NCBI RefSeq assembly: GCF_964063325.1
Contig: NZ_OZ061315.1
Location: 3,410,001 to 3,474,000 of the forward strand
Reading direction: 5' to 3'
DNA from: Hafnia alvei
GTDB lineage: Bacteria; Pseudomonadota; Gammaproteobacteria; Enterobacterales; Enterobacteriaceae
DNA length: 64,000 nucleotides
Shown here piece after piece: positions 54,443 to 63,492 of this stretch. Numbering within the stretch: position 1 is the first letter of the stretch; the number at the start of each line of letters is the position of its first letter. A program made the position numbers and the translations under genes. The notes under the pieces were generated by a model, which was given only the letters and a program-made list of their open reading frames with translations, was not told the DNA's origin and did not search any database.

Positions 54443-55278
54443 GAGCGATCTCCAGAGCGAATAAAATCCTGCGGGGTTAAGTGATATAACGCGTCGATAA
54501 AAGCGGGAACAAAACTACCGGGGCCATGAGATACGGCGACCGCGCGTTCACCGGCCAGCGACATCGTTTGACAGGCGGTGGCCACAGCCAGCAAAAGATC
54601 GGTCTGCCGAACGCTAAACGCCGCCACCACGGCGGACAATGCACAGCCGGTTCCTACCACGCGGGTCATCAGCGCATCACCGCCGGTGACGCCGTACACA
54701 CGCCTACCGTCGGTGACATAGTCCGTTGCACCTGTTACGGCAACCACGGCTCCGGTTTGCAACGCCAGAGCCTGAGCGGCCGGCAATGCCACCGCAGAGT
54801 CATCGGTGCTATCAACGCCGCGACCGCCCGCTTCCATCCCGCCCAATATCAATATCTCTGAGGCATTGCCACGGATAACGCTGGGTTTCAGCGCTAAAAG
54901 CTGACGTGCAAATTCGGTGCGATAAGCCAATCCACCAACGGCAACCGGATCAAGCACCCACGGTTTTTGATGATGATTGGCAGACTCAATGGCGGCTAGC
55001 ATCGACTGCGCTCTTTGCGCATGCAGGGTACCAATGTTGATTAACAGCGCGTCAGCCAATGAAGAGAATTGCGCAGCCTCTTGCGGCTCAACCACCATGG
55101 CAGGCGATGCCCCCAGCGCCAACAGCACGTTCGCGGTAAACGTTTGTACCACTTCGTTGGTGAGACAATGGACAAGTGGAGCGTGATGGCGAAACTGCGC
55201 AAAAGCAGCGGCGGCGCTTTCACCGGGTAATTCAATGTGGGGAAATTCGGTAAGGTGTGGATTCGACGCGATGGACAT
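54439..55278 (-). CDS. thiM: hydroxyethylthiazole kinase ThiM
   Basis: This 279-residue kinase salvages the thiazole half of thiamine. PLVHCLTNEVVQTFTANVLLALGASPAMV, WVLDPVAVG, RGNASEI and VVGTGCALSAVVAAF are the family motifs. An N-terminal extension of about 18 residues precedes the E. coli-like start region; the ATG at 55278 has GGAGG three bases away. That ribosome binding site lies within reach of the TPP riboswitch expression platform, so translation is likely the regulated step. Confidence 0.96.
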   Translation of the reverse strand: MSIASNPHLTEFPHIELPGESAAAAFAQFRHHAPLVHCLTNEVVQTFTANVLLALGASPAMVVEPQEAAQFSSLADALLINIGTLHAQRAQSMLAAIESANHHQKPWVLDPVAVGGLAYRTEFARQLLALKPSVIRGNASEILILGGMEAGGRGVDSTDDSAVALPAAQALALQTGAVVAVTGATDYVTDGRRVYGVTGGDALMTRVVGTGCALSAVVAAFSVRQTDLLLAVATACQTMSLAGERAVAVSHGPGSFVPAFIDALYHLTPQDFIRSGDRS

Positions 55279-55319
55279 ATTCCTCCCAACCGGCGGTCAA
55301 GAAGACGATGCGCTCATGC

Positions 55320-55410
55320 ACCGAGACTTCCCTACGCTGGCATAATCCAGATCAGGTAATACGGGTAAGTTCTCAGCCCTTTCATTTTCATGTGGGCACC
55401 CCGAGTCAAG
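55320..55410 (-). promoter_or_regulatory. TPP riboswitch (thi box) upstream of thiMD
   Basis: On the minus strand the region reads ACTCGGGGTGCCC, then GGGCTGAGA, ACCTGATCTGGATTATGCC and AGCGTAGGGAAGT, which are the conserved parts of the TPP aptamer. Binding of thiamine pyrophosphate would reduce thiMD expression. It ends about 40 bases before the thiM start. Confidence 0.96.
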
Positions 55411-55469
55411 GCATTCATTATTGTGAACACGGTGCGCCACGTCAAGGTCAACGGGCGCTCCAGCTCATG

Positions 55470-57215
55470 TTACTTCTGATGTTCTGCGCAGTCGCAGCCC
55501 CAGTTTTTCAACTTGGAGGTTTTACCGATGCCCGGATTAAGCGTGTTAGTCGGGTCATTTTGTTGATAGAAGGCTTTCAGCTGTGGCTTAGCCTTGTACA
55601 GATGGCCAACGTTATGCTCCGCAGGATATTCCGCGCCGCGCGTATCCAGCAGCGCCAGCATTTTCTCCTTCAGCGCATGCACATCGACGCCTTTTCTAAC
55701 AATGTAATCTTGGTGGAAAACGTAGCACATGAAATGCCCATAATAGAGGCGGTGCACCAGCGCATCGTCAAATTCCGGCGGCAAACGCTCAAACCAATCA
55801 TGATCGTTTCGGCGCAGCGCAATATCGAGCGCAAGGATGTCTTCAACCTCTTTGCTATGTACCGCGTTATAGCGGATTGCAGCACCTGCGGCGGCAAATC
55901 GGTGTAAGAATGCTTTGGCGCCTTCTTCTGCCGTGCAGACAAAAAACTCCCCTTCTGCCTGAGCAAAATAAGATTCCAGCCACGCACGCGCTTCCTCAAT
56001 ACCCTCGCCCGACATTTTCAGCATCAGATGATGCTCAAAGCGGTGGCGATACTCTTTCAAACGTTTGGGCAAATGCGATGGCAGCAGGTGACTCAGCGTT
56101 TGCATGGTGCGATCGACCAGATGGCCCGGCAGGAAAGGCACTTTGCCAAAGATGGCATCCATACGCCCTTTCAGGGTAAAGAACATCGGCATTTTATCGG
56201 TGCCAAGTTTGTCGATCATCACAAAAGTATCTTTGCCATACACTTCCGCAATATCGAAAATATCGCGATGCATGTACTCCCCCGCCACCGGCAGATTTTT
56301 GAAATTCGCCAGCATATGCCGACGCAGTTCGGTCAACACCTGCGGCTGGTTGGTGCCAATATAGAAGACCTGCGATGAGGATTGCGCTGGGAAAGTATCT
56401 AAGCGCACGGCAAATACCGCAAGCTTACCCGCACAGCCGGAGGCTTCGAACAAACGGCGCTCATCGGCGTTAAATCGCGACGGCGTATCGGCTTCAACGT
56501 CGCGAATTCGCTCGGCATAATCGTGATCGGACGCTTGGCGTTCGCTATGCTCAACGTCTTGCGGGCCATACTTCTGGTTTTCTAAACGCGTCAGGATCTC
56601 TTCTGGCGTATTGCCTAACGCAATGCCCAAATGGTTCACCAGCTCAACCTGCCCAAGCTCGTTAACGCGGCCATACAGCGCCATTTCGGTGTACGCAGGG
56701 CCGCGATGTACCAGAGATCCACCAGAGTTATTACACACCCCGCCCACAACCGATGCGCCAATACAGGAAGAGCCAATCACCGAATGCGGCTCACGCCCTA
56801 GTGGTTTTAGGATCCGTTCTAGATGCCACAACGTGCTGCCCGGCAAAGCCACGACCTGCTTGCCTTCGTCCAGCAGCTGAATTTTATCCAAGCGCTGAGT
56901 GCTAATAATAATGATTTCACGATCGTAGTCGTTACCGCTCGGCGTAGAGCCTTCGGTCAGTCCGGTGTTGGCAGCCTGCATTAGCACAATTTTATCGGCC
57001 TCAACGCTGGCCTTAAATACCTTCCACTGTTCGAGCAAACTGCCCGGGAAGACCACCGCCAACGCATCACCTTGTCCTGAACGAAAGCCTTTGCGATAGC
57101 GTTCCGTTTTACGCGCGTCGGTAAGAATATGAGATTTACCCACGATATCCGTGAGTTGTTGAATTAACGCACGCGAGCCGGAAGCCTGACTCGCACCAAG
57201 AGGTTGTTCCTGCAT
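55470..57215 (-). CDS. dld: quinone-dependent D-lactate dehydrogenase Dld
   Basis: This 581-residue peripheral membrane flavoprotein oxidises D-lactate to pyruvate and feeds electrons into the quinone pool. The FAD domain shows ALAVVFPGSLLEQW, MQAANTGLTEGSTPSGNDYDR, GREPHSVIGSSCIGASVVGGVCNNSGGS, with a membrane-binding middle and C-terminal EHNVGHLYKA and NPGIGKTSK. Two ATG codons lie six bases apart; the AAGGA site fits the second (57215) better than 57221. The last nine residues, including CDC, differ from E. coli. Confidence 0.95.
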   Translation of the reverse strand: MQEQPLGASQASGSRALIQQLTDIVGKSHILTDARKTERYRKGFRSGQGDALAVVFPGSLLEQWKVFKASVEADKIVLMQAANTGLTEGSTPSGNDYDREIIIISTQRLDKIQLLDEGKQVVALPGSTLWHLERILKPLGREPHSVIGSSCIGASVVGGVCNNSGGSLVHRGPAYTEMALYGRVNELGQVELVNHLGIALGNTPEEILTRLENQKYGPQDVEHSERQASDHDYAERIRDVEADTPSRFNADERRLFEASGCAGKLAVFAVRLDTFPAQSSSQVFYIGTNQPQVLTELRRHMLANFKNLPVAGEYMHRDIFDIAEVYGKDTFVMIDKLGTDKMPMFFTLKGRMDAIFGKVPFLPGHLVDRTMQTLSHLLPSHLPKRLKEYRHRFEHHLMLKMSGEGIEEARAWLESYFAQAEGEFFVCTAEEGAKAFLHRFAAAGAAIRYNAVHSKEVEDILALDIALRRNDHDWFERLPPEFDDALVHRLYYGHFMCYVFHQDYIVRKGVDVHALKEKMLALLDTRGAEYPAEHNVGHLYKAKPQLKAFYQQNDPTNTLNPGIGKTSKLKNWGCDCAEHQK

Positions 57216-57328
57216 AGCCATAGTCCTTTTATTCGTATGATGAATCCTTTCGAGGATACCGCTTTTTGCTTTAATGTGAAAAAAATTATACTGAATAGTT
57301 AAATAAATAATTTCCTGAGCAAAAAAAA

Positions 57329-57351
57329 CCTGACGCTAAGGTCAGGCTTTT
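57329..57351 (-). terminator. terminator of cysJIH
   Basis: CCTGAC-GCTAAG-GTCAGG forms a 6-bp stem; on the minus strand it is followed by a run of T residues, just after the cysH stop. T residues also flank it on the other side. Confidence 0.85.
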
Positions 57352-57365
57352 TATCTCAACAAAGG

Positions 57366-58097
57366 CTACTCATGTAATCCACATTCGCGTTTTAGCCCAA
57401 AGAATCGCGTTTCTTCTTCCGCCATGCCCGGCTCCCATTTGCGCGTCGTGTGGGTATCGCCAACGGAGAGATAGCCTTGCTCCCACAGCGGGTGGTAGCT
57501 AAGCCCATGCTGCTGTAAATATTGATAAATCTGTTGGTTATCCCAATCGATTATCGGCAGTATTTTAAACACGCCACGCTGAATCGCGAGCACCGGCAAA
57601 TGTGCACGGCTGCCTGATTGTTCACGGCGCAGGCCTGCAAACCACGTTTGCGCGCCAAGCTCACGCAGTGCACGGTTCATCGGTTCAACTTTGTTAATAT
57701 CGTTGTAGCGCTCAATGCCCTCAACGCCCTGCTCCCACAGTTTGCCATAGCGGGCCTCCTGCCACGCAGCCGACTGTTCTGCGCGGTAAACCTTGAGGTT
57801 CAAATTCAGCTTTTCGTGCAGGGTATCGATAAACTGGTAGGTTTCAGGGAACAAATAACCGGTATCCGTTAAGATCACCGGAATATCCGGTAGCTCACGG
57901 GTGACCAAGTGCAGCGATACCGCGGCCTGAATGCCAAAACTCGAAGAAAGGGCAAACTCGGCGGGTAAATGCTCTAGCGCCCAACGCACCCTTTCCTGCG
58001 CGCTCAGTTTTTCTAGCTGAGTATTAATTTCAGCTAACGCCATGACCTGTTCGACTTTGGGTAATACCGCTAATGCATGAAGATCTAATTTGGACAT
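57366..58097 (-). CDS. cysH: phosphoadenosine phosphosulfate reductase CysH
   Basis: This 243-residue enzyme reduces PAPS to sulfite using thioredoxin or glutaredoxin. The PP-loop-like SSSFGIQAAVSLHL, TDTGYLFPETY, WFAGLRREQSGSR, and the C-terminal active-site motif KRECGLHE with the catalytic Cys are present. It lacks the Cys pairs of APS reductases, so it is PAPS-specific. The frame is open to 58205, but the start at 58097 gives MSKLDLHAL. It is the last gene of cysJIH and is separated from cysI by a structured repeat. Confidence 0.96.
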   Translation of the reverse strand: MSKLDLHALAVLPKVEQVMALAEINTQLEKLSAQERVRWALEHLPAEFALSSSFGIQAAVSLHLVTRELPDIPVILTDTGYLFPETYQFIDTLHEKLNLNLKVYRAEQSAAWQEARYGKLWEQGVEGIERYNDINKVEPMNRALRELGAQTWFAGLRREQSGSRAHLPVLAIQRGVFKILPIIDWDNQQIYQYLQQHGLSYHPLWEQGYLSVGDTHTTRKWEPGMAEEETRFFGLKRECGLHE

Positions 58098-58146
58098 AAG
58101 TAAAGTCCTCCGCACAAAGGCGTTGCAACATATCGAATTGAGATAC

Positions 58147-58400
58147 ATTCCGTCCGCCAAAAACCACCAATAAACCCTGCAACAACGCGATTGGCGTCCG
58201 TGCAAGGGGGCTCATTGCCGCCCCCTTGCATCCCGGCTAGGTACCGTTATTCAGCCCGCGTTGCGGGTTCACTCAGTCAAACACTCCGGGTTTTAACGCA
58301 CCGTCGCAGAGGCGCTCCCTGCGCCCTACGACTCTCGCCACATCCCTGTGGCTCGTGCTAACCCTCCGATTTTCCTTCGGCTGAATAACAACGTGCCGCT
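58147..58400 (-). repeat. structured intercistronic repeat, copy B (cysI-cysH)
   Basis: Read on the minus strand, the sense strand of cysJIH, this 254-bp element begins AGCGGCAC, passes GCACGAGC, GTCGTAGGG, AGCCGGG, AGGGGGCGGC, GAGCCCCCT and CGGACGC, and ends CGGAAT, in the same order and spacing as copy A at 17308-17560. Stem sequences differ but still pair: CACA/TGTG, GCGC/GCGC, CCCGC/GCGGG and TGCA+AGGGGGC/GCCCCCT+TGCA. It starts 20 bases after the cysI stop and ends 49 bases before the cysH start. Confidence 0.8.
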
Positions 58401-58419
58401 AAAGACAGAGCTCAATCAT

Positions 58420-60165
58420 CTAGTCATAAAAATCTCTTGCCGGATCCAGCACCGGGCGCACAATCCCTGCGCGAATGGTGAAATCACCAAAGCCTTCATT
58501 GGCTTCACGTTCTTTCGCCCAGCGGGCGACTAGTTCGTCAATCACGCCAAGGATTTCAGCATCGGTGATATTTTCACGATACATTCTCGGGATCCGCGTT
58601 CCGGCACGATTCCCGCCTAAATGCAGGTTGTAACGGCCCATCGCTTTTCCGACCAGACCAATTTCCGCCAACAGCGCACGCCCACAGCCGTTCGGACAGC
58701 CAGTGACACGTAGAACAATATGTTCATCGCCAACGCCGTGGCTTTGCATGATTTCTTCAACCTGAGTCACGAACTGTGGCAGGAAGCGCTCGGCTTCCGC
58801 CATCGCCAGCGGACAGGTTGGGTAAGACACGCAGGCCATCGAGTTTTTGCGCTGCTCGCTAACGCCGTCGTCGATCAGGCCGTGTTCACGCGCAATCTGT
58901 TCGATGCGTGCTTTGTCTGTTTCAGCCACGCCCGCCACGATCAGGTTTTGGTTCGCCGTCAGACGGAAATCCCCCTGATGAATCTTGGCGATCTCTGCCA
59001 TGCCGGTTTTCAACAGCCGATTTGGATAGTCCAGAATGCGTCCATTTTCAATAAACAGCGTTAAATGCCATTTATTATCAATGCCTTTCACCCAGCCAAT
59101 GCGATCGCCGCGTCCGGTAAACTCATAAGGACGTACCGGTTCGAACGTCACTCCCGCACGCTTTTCCACTTCAGCTTTAAAGTTTTCAACGCCGACGCGC
59201 TCCAAGGTGTACTTGGTTTTTGCATTCTTACGATTGGTGCGGTTTCCCCAGTCGCGCTGCGTCGTCACCACGCCTTCAGCCACGGCCAAGGTGTGTTCTA
59301 CGGGAATAAAGCCAAGCTCGCTGGCCGTGCGGGCATAGGTCGCTTTATCACCATGAGCAATAGACAGTCCACCGCCGACCAGCACGTTGAAGCCGATCAG
59401 CTTGCCGTTTTCAGCAATCGCCACAAAGTTGAGATCGTTGGCATGCAGATCCACATCGTTCTGTGGCGGGATCACTACCGTAGTTTTAAATTTACGCGGT
59501 AAATAGGTGGCACCGAGAATCGGCTCTTCATCGGTGGTTTCGACTTTTTCCTGATCCAGCCACACTTCTGCATAGGCGCGAGTACGCGGCAGCAGGTGTT
59601 CAGACAGTTTTTTCGCCCATTCATAGGCCTCTTGATGCAGCGCCGACTCCACGGGATTCGACGTGCACAGCACGTTACGGTTAACGTCATTGGCGGTCGC
59701 CAACGCATCCAAACCCAAACGATTAAGCAACTGATGCACCGGCTTGACGTTTTGCTTCAAGATGCCGTGAAACTGGAACGTTTGGCGGTTGGTAATACGA
59801 ATGCTGCCGTACAGCGTGCTTTCATCGGCAAACTTGTCGATACCCAGCCATTGCTGTGGCGTCATCACGCCGCCCGGTAAACGGCAGCGCAGCATCATGG
59901 CATGACGCGGCTCTAACTTTTGCTCGGCGCGCTCGGCGCGAAGATCGCGGTCGTCCTGCTGGTACATACCGTGAAAACGGATCAGCAGAAAGTTGTCGCC
60001 GTTAAAACCACCGGTCAAACCATCGTTTAAATCTTCGGCAATGGTGCCGCGCAGAAAATTGCTCTCGCGCTTCAGGCGCTCAGCGTCGGCCAACGGTGCA
60101 TCAACCACTAATGGCCCCGGGTGTTTGCTGCTAAAGGCGTAATTATCTTGCATCGATTTGCTCAT
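58420..60165 (-). CDS. cysI: sulfite reductase hemoprotein beta subunit CysI
   Basis: This 581-residue subunit carries siroheme and a 4Fe-4S cluster and reduces sulfite to sulfide by six electrons. The coupled cluster/siroheme ligands are the Cys residues in MACVSYPTC and TGCPNGCGRA. RLKRESNFLRG, RHAMMLRCRLPGG, ITNRQTFQFHG and NVLVGGGLS are conserved. It starts three bases after the cysJ stop. It is about ten residues longer than E. coli CysI, mostly at the N-terminus. Confidence 0.97.
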   Translation of the reverse strand: MSKSMQDNYAFSSKHPGPLVVDAPLADAERLKRESNFLRGTIAEDLNDGLTGGFNGDNFLLIRFHGMYQQDDRDLRAERAEQKLEPRHAMMLRCRLPGGVMTPQQWLGIDKFADESTLYGSIRITNRQTFQFHGILKQNVKPVHQLLNRLGLDALATANDVNRNVLCTSNPVESALHQEAYEWAKKLSEHLLPRTRAYAEVWLDQEKVETTDEEPILGATYLPRKFKTTVVIPPQNDVDLHANDLNFVAIAENGKLIGFNVLVGGGLSIAHGDKATYARTASELGFIPVEHTLAVAEGVVTTQRDWGNRTNRKNAKTKYTLERVGVENFKAEVEKRAGVTFEPVRPYEFTGRGDRIGWVKGIDNKWHLTLFIENGRILDYPNRLLKTGMAEIAKIHQGDFRLTANQNLIVAGVAETDKARIEQIAREHGLIDDGVSEQRKNSMACVSYPTCPLAMAEAERFLPQFVTQVEEIMQSHGVGDEHIVLRVTGCPNGCGRALLAEIGLVGKAMGRYNLHLGGNRAGTRIPRMYRENITDAEILGVIDELVARWAKEREANEGFGDFTIRAGIVRPVLDPARDFYD

Positions 60166-60167
60166 TA

Positions 60168-61970
60168 TTAGTAAACGTCCCGCTGATAGCGGCGCTCAAC
60201 GCGCAGCTCACTTAAAAATTCATCGGCCTGTTCGGCATCCATTCCACCGTGTTCAGCCAATAGCTCCAGTAACGCCTGTTCAACGTCTTTCGCCATGCGG
60301 TTGGCGTCTCCGCAGACGTAAATATGTGCGCCCTGTTCGATCCAGCGCCAAACCTCGGCCCCTTGCTCACGCAGCTTGTCCTGTACATAGACTTTGTGTT
60401 TTTGATCGCGTGACCAAGCCAAATCGATACGGGATAGAACGCCGTCTTTAACGAAGCGCTGCCATTCCACCTGATAGAGAAAATCTTCGGTAAAGTGAGG
60501 GTTGCCAAAGAAAAGCCAGTTAAGGCCTTCTGCCCCTTCGGCCTCACGTTGTTGAATAAATGCACGGAACGGAGCAATGCCGGTGCCAGGGCCAATCATA
60601 ATGACCGGCGTTTGCGGATTCGCAGGCAGACGGAAATTGTCGTTATGCTCAATGAAAACGCGCAGCTCGCCATCTTCTTCCAGACGATCGGCTAAGTAGC
60701 CCGAAGCACCGCCGGTGCGGGCGCGGCCATCAACCTCATAACGCACCACGCCAACGGTAATATGCACTTCGCTGCCCACTTCTTCTTGGGAGGATGCGAT
60801 GGAATAAAGACGCGGCGTTAACGGGCGTAACAGCGCCACTAACTGCTCAGCGTCTAAATCTGCTGGTGCTTGGCGGATCATATCCGGCAACGGCGTGGTT
60901 TGTGCGTATTGTTGCAGCTGATGCTTATCGGCTAATAGCTCAATCAAACGCTCATCGCGCGAAAGTGCCGCGTATTTTTCCACGATAACGGTGGTGTTTT
61001 GCGTTAGCTCCAAGCGCTCTGCCAGCGCCTCTCGCAGCGTCATCGTTTGATCGTCGATGGTGACCATCTCATCGCCGGTGCGCCAAATCAGGCCAATAAT
61101 TTCCTCAACCAAGTCAGGATCGTTGTGATACCACACGCCCAGCGCGTCGCCCGGCTGGTAGCTCAGACCTGATTCGCCGAGATCGATTTCGATATGACGC
61201 ACGTCTTTATCAGAGTTGCGTCCGGTAATTTTTTGCTTCACCGCCAAAGAGGCCGTGAGCGGGGATTCTTTGCTGTATGGGCTGCTGACTATCTGCGCCA
61301 CGCTTCCCGCCACGCTAACCTGAACCTGCGCCGCCGTTGCCTGTGGCACGCGCTGTTGCAGAACGTCTACGATCTGCTTACGCCATGCCTCTGCCGCGGA
61401 TTTGAAATCAACATCGGCGTCGGCGCGGTCGAATAACCGCTCACCGCCCAGTTCTGCTAAACGGGCATCAAAATCTTTTCCGGTCTGGCAAAAGTTTTCA
61501 TAAGACGTATCGCCGAGGCCAAACACCGCAAACGCCGTTCCGGCCATCTGAGGGGCTTTTTTGGAGAACAAATATTTGTGCAACGCCACGGCTTCTTCCG
61601 GCGGTTCGCCTTCCCCTTGGGTTGAAGCAACAACCAGCAGCAGCTTTTCCTGCGCGATCTGTTTGAATTTATAGTCACCCGCGTTAACCAACGTCACACC
61701 CAGACCGGCTGCGGTCAGATCGTCGCGCAGCTGCTCTGCCACCCGTCGTGCATTGCCCGTTTGCGAGGCAGAAATCACGGTAATTGAAGCCGCTGCAGCC
61801 GGTGCTGGCGTCACGGCTACCGTGCCCGGCTGTTGGTTAACCATTCCCCAGAAATAACCGGAGAGCCACGCCAGCTGGTGTGGTGAAAACTCACCAATCG
61901 CCGACTGGAGCTTTGCCAATTGCTCCGGCGTGAGTGGAAGCATGGAAGTAGGAGGAGCCTGAGTCGTCAT
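60168..61970 (-). CDS. cysJ: sulfite reductase flavoprotein alpha subunit CysJ
   Basis: This 600-residue subunit passes electrons from NADPH through FAD and FMN to CysI. It has an N-terminal flavodoxin domain at about 65-205 (VISASQTGNARRVAEQL, STQGEGEPPEEA, GLGDTSYENFC) and an FAD-binding domain (PRLYSIASS, GGASGYLADRL). The NADPH domain shows IMIGPGTGIAPFRAFIQQRE and YVCGDANRMAKDVE. It is the first gene of cysJIH. The 488-base gap to divergent queD should contain CysB sites; I see AT-rich inverted repeats (ATAACTAACTGTTAT near 62200) but no certain site. Confidence 0.97.
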   Translation of the reverse strand: MTTQAPPTSMLPLTPEQLAKLQSAIGEFSPHQLAWLSGYFWGMVNQQPGTVAVTPAPAAAASITVISASQTGNARRVAEQLRDDLTAAGLGVTLVNAGDYKFKQIAQEKLLLVVASTQGEGEPPEEAVALHKYLFSKKAPQMAGTAFAVFGLGDTSYENFCQTGKDFDARLAELGGERLFDRADADVDFKSAAEAWRKQIVDVLQQRVPQATAAQVQVSVAGSVAQIVSSPYSKESPLTASLAVKQKITGRNSDKDVRHIEIDLGESGLSYQPGDALGVWYHNDPDLVEEIIGLIWRTGDEMVTIDDQTMTLREALAERLELTQNTTVIVEKYAALSRDERLIELLADKHQLQQYAQTTPLPDMIRQAPADLDAEQLVALLRPLTPRLYSIASSQEEVGSEVHITVGVVRYEVDGRARTGGASGYLADRLEEDGELRVFIEHNDNFRLPANPQTPVIMIGPGTGIAPFRAFIQQREAEGAEGLNWLFFGNPHFTEDFLYQVEWQRFVKDGVLSRIDLAWSRDQKHKVYVQDKLREQGAEVWRWIEQGAHIYVCGDANRMAKDVEQALLELLAEHGGMDAEQADEFLSELRVERRYQRDVY

Positions 61971-62458
61971 TGCTAAGTGTTCCTTGCACAGTGATCCCTT
62001 TGGTACTTCAAGCAGCCTCAGACTTAGCTTTAAGAACCGTGGGTGTGGCGAATTGATGTAGCGCTTTTTGTAAGGTTACCTAGCTGGATAATAACAATTA
62101 AATAAGTGATGGAAATAACAAATAACCATTTGAACTAACCACTAATTCAGGTAGGTGATAGAAGCTAGGGTGTTTTAGGTTAAAACCTATAAAATCAATG
62201 AATAACAGTTAGTTATTACATAACTATTTTCATCGACTTTGCTATTGGTTTTATTCTTCACACCGAAAGGAGTCTTAATAGATAAGTTCGAAGAGTTGAT
62301 AACCTGACAAAAAAATAACGGCGCAGAAATAAAACGGGCCGCCTTTTGGACATTGAAGAATAAATTTTCTGCTTATACTCAAACAATCGCGGTAAAACTA
62401 CCGCCAACGGGCGCTTTCCGGTAGTATGCGCAGGTTTTTTAGGTTACGAGGCGTCATC
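61971..62458. other. cysJ-queD divergent regulatory gap
   Basis: No gene is seen in this 488-base region. The left part is AT-rich and likely holds the CysB-dependent cysJIH promoter. The right part has a -10-like TATACT (62374-62379), a GCGGTA/TACCGC hairpin (62389-62404) in the presumed queD leader, and a GAGG site before queD. Confidence 0.55.
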
Positions 62459-62818
62459 ATGACAACCACCCTGTTTAAAGATTTTCAGTTTGAGGCTGCG
62501 CACCATCTGCCACACGTTCCAGAAGGACATAAGTGTGGTCGTCTGCACGGTCATTCGTTTTTAGTACGCATTGAAATTACCGGCGAAGTGGATGCTTATA
62601 CCGGCTGGGTGATGGATTTTGCCGAGCTGAAAGCGGCGTTCAAACCCATTCTGGATCGCCTCGACCACTATTATCTGAATGATATTCCTGGTCTTGAGAA
62701 CCCAACCAGCGAAGTGTTAGCCCAGTGGATTTGGCAACAGCTGAAACCTGAGCTGCCATTGCTAAGCGCCGTATTAGTGAAAGAAACCTGCACCGCAGGC
62801 TGCACCTATCGCGGCTGA
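62459..62818 (+). CDS. queD: 6-carboxytetrahydropterin synthase QueD
   Basis: This 119-residue enzyme converts dihydroneopterin triphosphate to 6-carboxytetrahydropterin, the second step of queuosine synthesis. Zinc-binding His residues appear in FEAAHHLP and GRLHGHSF, the catalytic Cys in EGHKCGRLHGH, and GWVMDFAELK, LDHYYLND and ENPTSEV are conserved. The open frame starts at 62426, but 62459 gives the family N-terminus. It is divergent from cysJ as in E. coli. A TGTGACCGGT/ACCGGTCACA hairpin (62831-62855) follows. Confidence 0.95.
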   Translation: MTTTLFKDFQFEAAHHLPHVPEGHKCGRLHGHSFLVRIEITGEVDAYTGWVMDFAELKAAFKPILDRLDHYYLNDIPGLENPTSEVLAQWIWQQLKPELPLLSAVLVKETCTAGCTYRG

Positions 62819-62830
62819 TAGTGAGCATGG

Positions 62831-62855
62831 TGTGACCGGTATGGCACCGGTCACA
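62831..62855. terminator. hairpin after queD
   Basis: A perfect 10-bp stem, TGTGACCGGT / ACCGGTCACA with loop ATGGC, lies between the convergent queD and ElaB-like genes. It lacks a T tract, so it may be a weak terminator or an mRNA-stabilising end. Confidence 0.55.
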
Positions 62856-62901
62856 TAAATCTCTCACACATATTGCTCACGCAAATAGCGCTTGTGATTG
62901 A

Positions 62902-63216
62902 TTAGCGTTTTGAAAGCAAGAGCCCCAGAATCAACCCCGCCGTTGCCCCAATTCCCACGCTGTGCCACGGTTTATTGCGCACATAGCCATTCACATCGCA
63001 GCAGGCATTTTTTACTCGTTCCGTCACTGGACACGGGGTATCACCGCTGATGTGCGCTTTCACCTCACGCAGCGTATCTTGTGCGCTACGACGCAGCGAA
63101 GCGATTTCATCCTGAGTTTTATCTGCCCCCTCCTGCAGCACCCCTTCCAGCGCATCCGCCAACAATGAAACCTCTTCTTCGATGGTTCGTTCAACTTTAT
63201 CGGTTTTTCTAAACAT
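62902..63216 (-). CDS. ElaB/YqjD/YgaM (DUF883) tail-anchored membrane protein
   Basis: This 104-residue protein has a charged, coiled-coil-like N-terminal part (VERTIEEEVSLLADALEGVLQEG) and ends in NKPWHSVGIGATAGLILGLLLSKR, the C-terminal membrane anchor typical of ElaB, YqjD and YgaM. These proteins bind ribosomes and attach them to the inner membrane in stationary phase. The start at 63216 follows a GAGGGA site; the longer frame to 63252 is not needed. Which family member is the orthologue is unclear. Confidence 0.85.
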   Translation of the reverse strand: MFRKTDKVERTIEEEVSLLADALEGVLQEGADKTQDEIASLRRSAQDTLREVKAHISGDTPCPVTERVKNACCDVNGYVRNKPWHSVGIGATAGLILGLLLSKR

Positions 63217-63294
63217 AGTGTTCCCTCTTTGTTGTATCAAAATCATGTTCAAAGGATTGGCGAAAAATGATTAGCAAATTTAATGTCAGCTAAC

Positions 63295-63492
63295 ATACCC
63301 AAAATAATTGGAGTTGCATCAAGGCGGCAAAGGAGCGAGTCCCGATGAGCTTACTCCAGTAAGTGATTACTCGGCCCATCCATGGGCCTCGCCACTAGGG
63401 CCGCAGTAAACTGCGTTTAAATCTGCTCCAGGCAGATTTATCAGGTGAGCGAGAGCAGCCAACACAGATGCAGCTTCAAGTATGACGGGTAT
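63295..63492. repeat. ERIC element with a ~68-bp structured insertion
   Basis: The element begins ATACCCAAAATAATTGGAG and ends AGTATGACGGGTAT, with AAGGCGGCAA and GCAGCCAAC inside, the hallmarks of ERIC. After the core GAGCTTAC/GTAAGTG region an extra segment (about 63375-63442) is inserted. The insertion holds the hairpins GGCCCAT/ATGGGCC, CGCAG/CTGCG and AAATCTGC/GCAGATTT. ERIC elements with insertions of about 70 bp are known in other enterobacteria. It lies between the ElaB-like gene and alaC. Confidence 0.88.
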
